From: Pseudonocardiales bacterium
GTDB taxonomy: Bacteria; Actinomycetota; Actinomycetes; Mycobacteriales; Pseudonocardiaceae
Assembly: GCA_013695005.1 (NCBI GenBank)
Contig: JACDBJ010000396.1
Span: 1 to 5,579 of the forward strand
Length of the DNA: 5,579 nt
Direction of reading: 5' to 3'
Part shown: positions 1 through 5,315 of the stretch, piece after piece
Position numbering within the stretch: position 1 is the stretch's first letter
Layout: every line of letters starts with the position of its first letter
Notes under the pieces: generated by a model
The model's database searches: none
What the model was told of the DNA's origin: nothing
The model's input: the letters and a program-made list of their open reading frames with translations, nothing else
Program-made: the position numbers and the translations under genes

Positions 1-1050
1 GCTGTGCGCGGCGCCGATGGCCACCGCGTTGGTGGGATGGACGTCGGTCGCGATCGGCCGGCCGAGCTCGTTGGACACCAGCTCGGTGACCAGCGGGATG
101 CGTGACGAGCCGCCGACCAGCACGACGGTGTCGATGCCGGCAGGGGTGAGGCCGGCGACGGACACCGCGCGGCGCAGTGCGCCGACCGTCTCGGTGATCG
201 CCGGGCGGATCATCTTCTCGAACTCGCCCCGGACCAGCCGGACGGTGGTGTGGGTGCCGGGCAGCATGACCGCGATCGCGGCCTCGGTGTCGGCCGACAG
301 CGTCTCTTTCGCCGCGACGCACTCCGCCCGAAGCCGGGCAACGGCCGCCACAGCCGCGGGATCCGTCGGGTCGATGTTGTCGAACGCGTCCCCCATGGCC
401 GCCTGGACGTGCGCGAACACGGCCTCGTCGAAGTCGACGCCGCCGAGCCGCTCGATGCCCTGCGGCGAGCCGAGGATGTCGAAGCCGGACGCGGTCTTGC
501 GCAGCACCGCCGCGTCGAACGTGCCGCCACCGAGGTCGTACACCGCGACGGTGTTGCCGACGTCGACCCGTTCGGTGGCGGCGTAGCAGGCCGCGGCGGC
601 CTCGGGCTCGCTCAGCAGCGTGACCTCCTTGCCCAGGCCGGCGCGTTCGGCGGCCTGCCGCATGAGGTCGCGCTTGTACGGCCCCCAGTTGGCCGGGTGG
701 GTCAAGGCGATCGCGCCCGGTTGGCCACCTTCGCGAGCCGCGACCGATGCGACGACCCAGGACAGCAGCTTGGCGACCAGACCGTCAGCGGAGTACGGGC
801 TGCCGCCGACGATCACCGCCGCCGGATCGCCGACCCGACGCTTGAACTCGCGGGCCACCCGCCCCGGATCCTGCAGCGCGCGGCGGTTGGCCGCCTCGCC
901 GACCTGGACCGACCCGTCCGCGCCCAGGTAGAGAACCGACGGCACCGCGGCAGCGCGGTCACCGAGCTCGACCGTCTCCACACGGCCGGCGCGGCTCACC
1001 GCAGCCGCGGTGAACGTGGTCCCAACATCGATCCCAAGCCCGTAGGCCAT
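1..1050 (-). CDS. Hsp70/DnaK-family ATPase (partial, C-terminus outside window)
   Basis: The gene reads without interruption from ATG at 1050 to the left edge, giving 350 residues and no stop. It is an Hsp70-type nucleotide-binding domain. Phosphate-1 motif GIDVGTT is at residues 6-12, a DnaK-like lysine at K70 (EFKRRVG), an SEPEAAA segment with E148 at 147-153, phosphate-2 motif YDLGGGTFD at 171-179, and adenosine motif VLVGGSSRIP at 310-319. Hsp70 proteins bind ATP in this domain and couple it to a substrate-binding or other C-terminal region, which cannot be seen here. It is probably not the housekeeping dnaK: it is divergent, stands alone with no grpE or dnaJ in view, and begins with a short MAYG N-terminus. 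Many actinobacteria carry such extra Hsp70-like proteins, sometimes with membrane or disordered tails. A GGGGA ribosome site at 1060-1064 lies 9 nt before the ATG. The family call is firm; the client or role is unknown. Confidence 0.93.
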   Translation of the reverse strand, partial: MAYGLGIDVGTTFTAAAVSRAGRVETVELGDRAAAVPSVLYLGADGSVQVGEAANRRALQDPGRVAREFKRRVGDPAAVIVGGSPYSADGLVAKLLSWVVASVAAREGGQPGAIALTHPANWGPYKRDLMRQAAERAGLGKEVTLLSEPEAAAACYAATERVDVGNTVAVYDLGGGTFDAAVLRKTASGFDILGSPQGIERLGGVDFDEAVFAHVQAAMGDAFDNIDPTDPAAVAAVARLRAECVAAKETLSADTEAAIAVMLPGTHTTVRLVRGEFEKMIRPAITETVGALRRAVSVAGLTPAGIDTVVLVGGSSRIPLVTELVSNELGRPIATDVHPTNAVAIGAAHS

Positions 1051-1059
1051 ACATCCCCG

Positions 1060-1064
1060 TCCCC
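1060..1064 (-). promoter_or_regulatory. Ribosome binding site of the Hsp70-family gene
   Basis: On the minus strand GGGGA lies 9 nt before the ATG at 1050, a normal Shine-Dalgarno distance. A second GGGGA at 1054-1058 is only 3 nt from the ATG and is too close to serve. This supports the ATG at 1050 and sets this gene apart from its leaderless-looking neighbours. Confidence 0.55.
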
Positions 1065-1085
1065 GAGCGGTGTTCTGCCGGACGC

Positions 1086-1091
1086 AGCATA
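1086..1091 (-). promoter_or_regulatory. Putative -10 element (TATGCT) for the Hsp70-family gene
   Basis: TATGCT on the minus strand agrees with the actinobacterial TAnnnT consensus and would start a leader of roughly 28 nt that holds the ribosome site. No convincing -35 hexamer is visible. It sits back to back with the plus-strand -10 at 1134-1139, so the 95 bp gap at 1051-1145 appears to be a divergent promoter region. Confidence 0.4.
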
Positions 1092-1133
1092 AGGCGAGTC
1101 CACGTCCTCCCCGACGCAGCGGTCGAAGGGTCC

Positions 1134-1139
1134 TAGGCT
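1134..1139 (+). promoter_or_regulatory. Putative -10 element (TAGGCT), leaderless start of the DUF3054 gene
   Basis: TAGGCT ends 6 nt before the ATG at 1146, so transcription would begin at or next to the A of the start codon. No purine-rich ribosome site lies in the remaining space. No clear -35 box was seen. Confidence 0.5.
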
Positions 1140-1145
1140 GGACAG

Positions 1146-1529
1146 ATGCAGTCACGAACCGCGGTCCTCGCATTGCTCGCGGACGTAGTGGCGGTGTTGG
1201 TGTTCGCCGCGGTCGGCCGGCTCAGCCACGCAGAATCCGGTGACCTGGTCGGCCTGCTGGCCACGGCCGCGCCGTTCCTTGTGGGGGTGGCCGCGAGCTG
1301 GGCCTTGCCCGCGGTCCATCGCGCGCCGGCCACGCTGCAGGCCGGCCTCGCTGTGTGGCTGGGCGCCCTGTTGCTCGGGTTGGTCATCCGGACCCTGTTC
1401 ACCCGGTCGTTGCCCCTGACATTCCTGCTGGTGAGCGCCGTGACGTTGGCCGCCCTGCTCATCGGCTGGCGTGGGCTAGCGCTGCTGGTCGCCCGCCGCG
1501 CGCGGTCGGACTCCAGCGCACAGCGTTAG
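1146..1529 (+). CDS. DUF3054 family membrane protein
   Basis: This is a 127-residue, very hydrophobic protein. I read four membrane helices at about residues 6-24, 34-54, 63-82 and 89-115. The tail is short and polar (ARRARSDSSAQR). Residues around 23-55 (VGRLSH, then GLLATAAPFLVGVAASW) and 76-84 (LLGLVIRTL) with the late IGWRGL match the pattern I know for DUF3054, a family of small actinobacterial and archaeal membrane proteins with no established function. The ATG at 1146 is chosen because it lies directly after a TAGGCT -10 box and opens the protein just before helix 1. The gene diverges from the Hsp70-family gene and is followed by a gene remnant, so it is probably a single-gene transcript. 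Family recalled from motif pattern, not from a search. Confidence 0.85.
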   Translation: MQSRTAVLALLADVVAVLVFAAVGRLSHAESGDLVGLLATAAPFLVGVAASWALPAVHRAPATLQAGLAVWLGALLLGLVIRTLFTRSLPLTFLLVSAVTLAALLIGWRGLALLVARRARSDSSAQR

Positions 1530-1535
1530 ACCAGG

Positions 1536-1689
1536 CACACCGCCGCCGAGCTGTCCAGCGCCGGCCACCCCGTATCTCGCCGCCACGTTGTCGGAGATCT
1601 ACCAGCTGCTGGTGATCGAGCGGGGTTGGACGCCGCAGGAGTACGAGACGTGGCTCGGCGATCTCCTGGTCACGCCGCTGCTCGCCTAG
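1536..1689 (+). pseudogene. Remnant of a TetR-family regulator (C-terminal end only)
   Basis: Codons in the frame of the TAG at 1687-1689 read (from about 1570) YLAATLSEIYQLLVIERG, WTPQEYETWLGDLLVTPLLA. This closely resembles the last helices of many actinobacterial TetR/AcrR regulators, where an 'EVYRLLV.ERGWSP..YE.WL...L' pattern closes the ligand-binding domain. No ATG or GTG opens this frame before 1612, and an in-frame stop at 1477-1479 rules out a hidden long gene. Just upstream, in another frame (from 1536), HTAAELSSAGH resembles the preceding helix of the same fold, which would imply a further frameshift or small deletion near 1565-1585. The DNA-binding N-terminus is absent. I read this as an eroded gene, not an expressed peptide. 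The upstream part of the remnant is the less certain half. Confidence 0.55.
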
Positions 1690-1692
1690 AGT
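1687..1692 (+). promoter_or_regulatory. Putative -10 element (TAGAGT), leaderless start of mapB
   Basis: TAGAGT ends 7 nt before the ATG at 1700, the spacing expected for a leaderless transcript that begins at the A of ATG. It also overlaps the stop codon of the TetR remnant. If correct it excludes the alternative GTG at 1691, which would lie inside the promoter. No good -35 box is visible. Confidence 0.55.
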
Positions 1693-1699
1693 GGCAGCC

Positions 1700-2557
1700 A
1701 TGCCCGTCCGTACCGCGCTCACACCAGGCGTGATCTCACCGATACGCCCTGTCCCGGCGCGTATCGAGCGCCCCGAGTACGTCGGGCGCAAGCGGCCGAC
1801 ACCGAACGGCGACCCCTGGGTCCAGCCGCCGGAGATCATCGAGGCGATGCGGGTCGCGGGGCGGATCGGCACGCAGGCGTTGGAGGTCGGCGGCAAGGCG
1901 GTGGCGCCGGGAGTCACCACCGACGAGGTCGACGCCGTCGTGCACGAGTTCCTGTGCGACAGTGGGGCCTACCCCTCGACGCTGGGCTACAAGGGCTACA
2001 AGAAGTCCTGCTGCACGAGCCTGAACGAAGTGATCTGCCATGGCATCCCCGACTCGACGGTGATCGAGGACGGCGACATCGTCAACATCGACGTCACGGC
2101 GTTCATCGGCGGTGTGCACGGCGACACCAACGCGACCTTCCTCGCCGGTGACGTGTCCGAGGAGGACAGGCTGCTGGTGGAGCGCACCCACGAGGCGCTG
2201 ATGCGCGCGATCCGCGCGGTCAGGCCCGGCCGGGAGCTCAACGTCGTGGGGCGCGTGATCGAGTCATACGCGAAGAGGTTCGGCTACGGCGTGGTCCGCG
2301 ACTTCACCGGCCACGGAATCGGCCGCGCCTTCCACAGCGGGCTGGTCGTGCTGCACTACGACGAGCCGAAGGTGCAGACGGTGCTCGAGCCCGGCATGAC
2401 CTTCACCATCGAGCCGATGATCACGCTCGGCACGATCGACTACGACATCTGGGACGACGGCTGGACCGTGGTCACCAAGGACAAGGCGCGCACCGCGCAG
2501 TTCGAGCACACCGTCCTCGTGACCACCGACGGCGCGGAGATCCTGACCCTGCCGTAG
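1700..2557 (+). CDS. map: Methionine aminopeptidase, type 1c (MapB-like)
   Basis: This 285-residue enzyme removes the initiator methionine from new proteins in the cytoplasm. All five metal ligands of the M24A family are present: D131 (VNIDVTA), D142 (HGDTNATF), H205 (TGHGIG), E238 (TIEPM) and E269 (AQFEHT). H114 (ICHGIP), C105 (SCCTS) and H212 complete the usual active site. The roughly 40-residue N-terminal extension with a proline-rich PIRPVP segment (residues 14-19) is the mark of the actinobacterial type 1c form, as in Mycobacterium tuberculosis MapB, which as I recall has the same length. I chose the ATG at 1700 over the GTG at 1691 because the protein then begins MPVRTALTPG like the mycobacterial one, and because a TAGAGT -10 box occupies 1687-1692. 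It converges on mtr with a 26 bp gap and is probably transcribed alone. The gene is often called mapB or map. Confidence 0.97.
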   Translation: MPVRTALTPGVISPIRPVPARIERPEYVGRKRPTPNGDPWVQPPEIIEAMRVAGRIGTQALEVGGKAVAPGVTTDEVDAVVHEFLCDSGAYPSTLGYKGYKKSCCTSLNEVICHGIPDSTVIEDGDIVNIDVTAFIGGVHGDTNATFLAGDVSEEDRLLVERTHEALMRAIRAVRPGRELNVVGRVIESYAKRFGYGVVRDFTGHGIGRAFHSGLVVLHYDEPKVQTVLEPGMTFTIEPMITLGTIDYDIWDDGWTVVTKDKARTAQFEHTVLVTTDGAEILTLP

Positions 2558-2583
2558 CTCCGGTCAGTACTCCTTCACGGGGC

Positions 2584-3960
2584 TCAGAGTTCCAGGCCGA
2601 GCAGGGCGTTCTCCACGACCTCGGGTGGCGCCGGGTGAATCCAGTACTGGCCGCGCGCCATCTCGGGCGCGCGCAGGCCAAAAGACATCGCCTGGATCAG
2701 CGGCTGGATCACGGTGGCGGCCTGCGGGCCCATGACATGGGCGCCCAGCAGCTCGCCGGTGCCACGCACGGCGATGACCTTGCAGAAGCCGGTGGTGTCC
2801 TCGGCCGCCCACCCGAAGGCGACGTCGCTGTAGCTCTGGATCTTGACCGTGTAGTCCAGCCCGTACTTCTCGGCCTGTGCCTCGGTTACCCCGACGGTGG
2901 CGATCTGTGGCTCGGTGAACACCGCCGCTGGGACGTAGCGATGGTCGGTGGCGACGGGCTGGTCCGGGTGGAGCACGTTGTGCGCCACGACCGACGCCTC
3001 GTGGTTGGCGACGTGTTTGAGCTGGTAGGGCGAGCTGACGTCGCCCAGGGCGAAGATGCCGTCCACGGTCGTGCGCTGGTGGCGGTCGACCACGACCCGG
3101 CCGTCGGGGTGGGTCCGGACGCCGGTGGCTCCGACATCGAGCCGGTCGGCGTTGGGCGTGCGGCCGGTGGCGACGAGCAGCGTGTCACCGGCGATGGTGT
3201 CGCCGTCGTGCAGCAGCAGCCGGACATCGTCGGAGTCACCGTCGATGTGCGCGACGCCGGCGCCGGTGCGCACCCGCCAGCGCTCGCGGGCGCACGCGGT
3301 GAACCGCTCCGACAGCGTCTCGTCCAGCTGCCGCAGCAGCTGCGGGCCGCGGGCCACGATGGTGACGTCGCTGCCCAGGGCGCCGAAGATGTGGGCGAAC
3401 TCGGCGGCCACGTACCCGCCCCCGAGGATCACCAGCCGCTCGGGCACCTCGTCGATGCGCATGATGGTGTCCGAGGTGTGGAACGGCGGCACCGTGCTGG
3501 CCGTGACCTCGGCCGGGATCACCGGACGGGCGCCGGCGGCGATCACGAACTGGTCGGCGGTGATGTCTTCCGTGCGATCGTTGCCCAGGTAGACCCGCAT
3601 CGCCTTGTGATCGGTGAACACGCCGTGGCCGGTGTAGACGGTGACGTTGGGGTTGTCCTCGATGCGGTACCGCTTGCCGTCGACCGCGACCGGGTCGACG
3701 CGGGCGAACACCCGGTCCCGGATGTCGCTCCAGCGGATCTTGTCGACGGTCGCGTCGATGCCGAACGCCGACGCACCGCGGATCGTCTCGGCCACATCGG
3801 CGGCGTAGACGAACATCTTGGTCGGGACGCACCCGACGTTCATGCAGGTGCCACCGAACAAGCCCTGCTCCACGATCGCCACGTCGAGTGAGTCGAAGCG
3901 CTCGTCGAGGATCGTGTTCCCGGAGCCGGTGCCGATGATCACCAAGTCGAAGTGTCGCAC
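2584..3960 (-). CDS. mtr: Mycothione reductase
   Basis: This 458-residue flavoenzyme reduces mycothiol disulfide (mycothione) to mycothiol with NADPH and so keeps the main actinobacterial thiol reduced in the cytoplasm. It has the full pyridine nucleotide-disulfide oxidoreductase plan: N-terminal FAD-binding IIGTGSGN at 8-15; redox-active pair C39/C44 in GGTCMNVGC; NADPH-binding LGGGYVAAEFAH at 179-190; second FAD motif FALGDVSSP at 303-311; and C-terminal dimer domain with catalytic H442 and E447 in HPAPPEVVE. The 'GTGSGN' start (a serine where glutathione and lipoamide enzymes usually have glycine) and the QYWIHPAPPEVVENALLGL end match mycobacterial Mtr closely. The start is GTG at 3960, supported by a TAGCCT box 7 nt upstream and by the family's N-terminus. 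It is convergent with mapB. In M. tuberculosis, as I recall, mtr and mapB lie close together and also face each other, which suggests old synteny. Confidence 0.96.
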   Translation of the reverse strand: MRHFDLVIIGTGSGNTILDERFDSLDVAIVEQGLFGGTCMNVGCVPTKMFVYAADVAETIRGASAFGIDATVDKIRWSDIRDRVFARVDPVAVDGKRYRIEDNPNVTVYTGHGVFTDHKAMRVYLGNDRTEDITADQFVIAAGARPVIPAEVTASTVPPFHTSDTIMRIDEVPERLVILGGGYVAAEFAHIFGALGSDVTIVARGPQLLRQLDETLSERFTACARERWRVRTGAGVAHIDGDSDDVRLLLHDGDTIAGDTLLVATGRTPNADRLDVGATGVRTHPDGRVVVDRHQRTTVDGIFALGDVSSPYQLKHVANHEASVVAHNVLHPDQPVATDHRYVPAAVFTEPQIATVGVTEAQAEKYGLDYTVKIQSYSDVAFGWAAEDTTGFCKVIAVRGTGELLGAHVMGPQAATVIQPLIQAMSFGLRAPEMARGQYWIHPAPPEVVENALLGLEL

Positions 3961-3967
3961 CGTTTCG

Positions 3968-3973
3968 AGGCTA
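3968..3973 (-). promoter_or_regulatory. Putative -10 element (TAGCCT), leaderless GTG start of mtr
   Basis: On the minus strand TAGCCT is followed by 7 nt (CGAAACG) and then the GTG start codon of mtr at 3960. No Shine-Dalgarno sequence fits in that space. Leaderless transcripts with GTG starts are well known in mycobacteria and their relatives. A TTCACC at 3995-4000 is about 21 nt further upstream, which is too far for a standard -35. Confidence 0.5.
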
Positions 3974-4024
3974 GCGGTTGCGCCGTCCCGGCCGGGTGAA
4001 CACGATCTCGTGTGGCCTCGGATG

Positions 4025-4039
4025 GATCAGGTGCTGATC
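4025..4039. repeat. Short perfect inverted repeat GATCAG-GTG-CTGATC
   Basis: Six-base arms GATCAG (4025-4030) and CTGATC (4034-4039) flank a 3 nt centre. It lies about 52 bp upstream of the mtr -10 box and near the start of a possible gene remnant on the other strand. It could be an operator half-site pair, but a dyad of this size also arises by chance and nothing else supports a role. It is not a terminator: the arms are short and no T-run follows. Confidence 0.25.
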
Positions 4040-4047
4040 ACCGCACC

Positions 4048-4126
4048 GGCGTGGAGCTGTGGTCCTCGGCCCGGTGGCGCGAGCGGGCGACTGCGTGGAT
4101 GGACGAGCAGCTGGCGGCCGCTGGTG
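4048..4126 (+). pseudogene. Possible N-terminal remnant of a phosphotransferase-like gene
   Basis: In the frame of a GTG at 4012, codons from 4048 read GVELWSSARWRERATAWMDE and then QLAAAG. This resembles the opening of actinobacterial aminoglycoside/choline-kinase-like phosphotransferases, which commonly begin with a 'ELW....WR..A..WLD..LA..G' stretch before the kinase fold. After about 4126 the likeness ends: the same frame turns into an arginine-rich, low-information run and stops at 4222-4224, and no kinase motif (HGDLH or a DxD-like metal site) follows in any frame. If the reading is right, most of the gene has been deleted, up to the start of the next broken gene. The identification rests on about 26 residues and is recalled, so it is tentative. 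In the neighbouring frame 4137-4240 reads SGDADEPHEDAAAPLEHLAA, then CCTGCEVYNLG, which I do not recognise. Confidence 0.35.
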
Positions 4127-4241
4127 TGGGAGCGCGCGCTGCGGACTTCCGGCGACGCGGACGAGCCCCACGAGGACGCTGCCGCCCCGCTGGAGCATCT
4201 GGCCGCCTGCTGCACGGGTTGTGAGGTGTACAACCTGGGTC

Positions 4242-4890
4242 ATGCAGAAGCTGCGCGTGCACAACTTCTCGATCTCGCTCGACGGATACGGGGCTGGACC
4301 CGCCCAGAACATCGACAACCCACTCGGTATCGGCGGCCCCGAGCTGCACGAGTGGGTGTTCGGCACCCGCACCGCCCGTCAGATGTTCGGCGAGGAGGGC
4401 GGTGACGAAGGCGTCGATGACAGGTTAATGGGAGAGGGCGACAAGGGCATCGGTGCGACGATCATGGGCCGCAACATGTTCGGCCCGATCCGTGGGCCGT
4501 GGGGCGACGAGCAGTGGACGGGTTGGTGGGGTGACAACCCGCCGTATCACCATCCGGTCTTCGTGCTCACCCATCACCCGCACCGCCGATCACGATGGAG
4601 GGTGGGACGACGTTCTACTTCATCGACGACGGCATCGAGTCCGCGCTGGCTCACGCGTTCGTCGCCGCTGACGAAGCCGATGTCAGGCTCGGCGGGGGTG
4701 CATCGACGATCCAGCAGTACCTCCGCGCCGGCCTGGTGGACGAGCTGCACCTGGCGATCGTGCCGGTCTGATGGGCGGCGGTGAGCGGTTGTTCGACAAC
4801 CTCGACGGTGGCCCGGACGGCTACGAGGTCGTCCAGTTCGTGAGCTCCGCTGCGGTCACGCACGTCCGCTTGGCGCCCGCCACGAAATAG
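4242..4890 (+). pseudogene. Dihydrofolate reductase-family (RibD C-terminal-like) protein, broken by two frameshifts
   Basis: Three consecutive frames join into one protein of about 216 residues. Part 1 (4242-4583) reads MQKLRVHNFSISLDGYGAGP onward through IMGRNMFGPIRGPWGD and HPVFVLTHHPH. Part 2 (about 4586-4768, another frame) continues PITMEGGTTFYFIDDGIESA, then DVRLGGGASTIQQYLRAGLV and DELHLAIVPV, and hits TGA at 4769-4771. Part 3 (4771-4890, third frame) resumes MGGGERLFDNLDGGPDGYEV and ends at TAG 4888-4890. Each break fits the loss of one base, the first in the C-rich CCGCACCGCCG near 4584, the second at GGTCTGATG near 4769 where a leucine codon is expected. The family is the small DHFR/RibD C-terminal-domain reductases, which bind NADPH; most members have no known substrate. 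The ATG at 4242 starts at the usual FSISLDG motif; a weak TACAAC box lies 7 nt before it. Sequencing error at two sites remains possible. Confidence 0.85.
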
Positions 4891-4904
4891 TCGGTGCGCG
4901 GTTC

Positions 4905-4910
4905 TACGCT
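4905..4910 (+). promoter_or_regulatory. Putative -10 element (TACGCT), leaderless start of the MmcQ/YjbR gene
   Basis: TACGCT ends 7 nt before the ATG at 4918. The intervening GACGAGC is not a good ribosome site. If this is the promoter, the in-frame GTG at 4894 lies upstream of it and cannot be the start. Confidence 0.5.
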
Positions 4911-4917
4911 GACGAGC

Positions 4918-5313
4918 ATGGTCGTCACGTGGACAGAGGCTGACCTGGAGCGGGTGCGCGAGCGGCTGGTCGGGCTGGTGTCCGGGCTGCCCGGGGTGGT
5001 GGCCGAGGACGGGTGGGGCCACACCGGGTTCATGCTGGGCCCACAGCGGATCGCGTGGCTGCTCGTCGACCACCACGGCGACGGCAGGCTCGCCCTGTGC
5101 GTGAAGGCGCCGCCGGGGGAGCGGGAGGCGCTGGAGGCTGCCGACCCCGATCGGTACTTCACCCCCGCCTACGTCAACGACTGGGTCGGCGTCGAGCTGT
5201 ACGGCGTCGAGCCGGACTGGGAGGAGATCGCCGCGCTGCTGGAGCAGGCCTGGCGGATGCGAGCGGGCAAGCGTGCCATCGCCGCCTACGACGCCGCGCG
5301 AGTCACGTCGTAG
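4918..5313 (+). CDS. MmcQ/YjbR family protein
   Basis: This 131-residue soluble protein has the layout of the MmcQ/YjbR (DUF419) family: an N-terminal helix with LVSGLPGVVAEDGWGHTGF (residues 20-38), a central strand region RIAWLLVDH then LALCVKAPPGEREALEAADP (44-77), the typical RYFTPAYVNDWVGVELYG segment (79-96), and a C-terminal DWEEIAALLEQAWRMRAGKR helix (100-119). Family members adopt a CyaY-like fold and are often annotated as DNA-binding, but a cellular role is not established. The ATG at 4918 is preferred to the GTG at 4894 because a TACGCT -10 box sits 7 nt before it and the extra upstream residues are not family-like. It follows the broken reductase gene by 27 bp and ends only 2 bp from the stop codon of the facing flavoprotein gene. 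Confidence 0.88.
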   Translation: MVVTWTEADLERVRERLVGLVSGLPGVVAEDGWGHTGFMLGPQRIAWLLVDHHGDGRLALCVKAPPGEREALEAADPDRYFTPAYVNDWVGVELYGVEPDWEEIAALLEQAWRMRAGKRAIAAYDAARVTS

Positions 5314-5315
5314 AG

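Noticed and set aside
250..1092. A 280-codon open frame on the plus strand opposite the Hsp70-family gene (with another at 17-586).
   Set aside because: The minus strand carries uninterrupted Hsp70 motifs over the whole length; the plus-strand translations show only compositional bias.
1588..1689. A small expressed gene starting at TTG 1588 in the TetR-remnant frame.
   Set aside because: There is no ribosome site, the start codon would fall within a helix of the family pattern, and the product would lack most of the domain.
2558..2583. Terminator hairpin between mapB and mtr.
   Set aside because: The only pairings are a 6-base AGTACT palindrome without a loop and 4-base CCGT/ACGG arms, with no T-run; too weak to call.
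2635..3891. A 418-codon open frame on the plus strand opposite mtr.
   Set aside because: It is a shadow of mtr. Its translation is rich in G, V, D, H and R with no domain pattern, while the minus strand encodes a complete mycothione reductase with every catalytic motif.
3818..4405. A 195-codon plus-strand open frame running out of the antisense strand of mtr.
   Set aside because: It begins inside mtr on the opposite strand and ends in the wrong frame of the reductase pseudogene; only about 4137-4240 might be a relic of something, and it is discussed as such.
4059..4784. A single 241-codon plus-strand gene that starts at 4059.
   Set aside because: Only the part from ATG 4242 to about 4583 is family-like. 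The 61 codons before it have no likeness to anything, and the end after 4584 is out-of-frame noise caused by the first frameshift.
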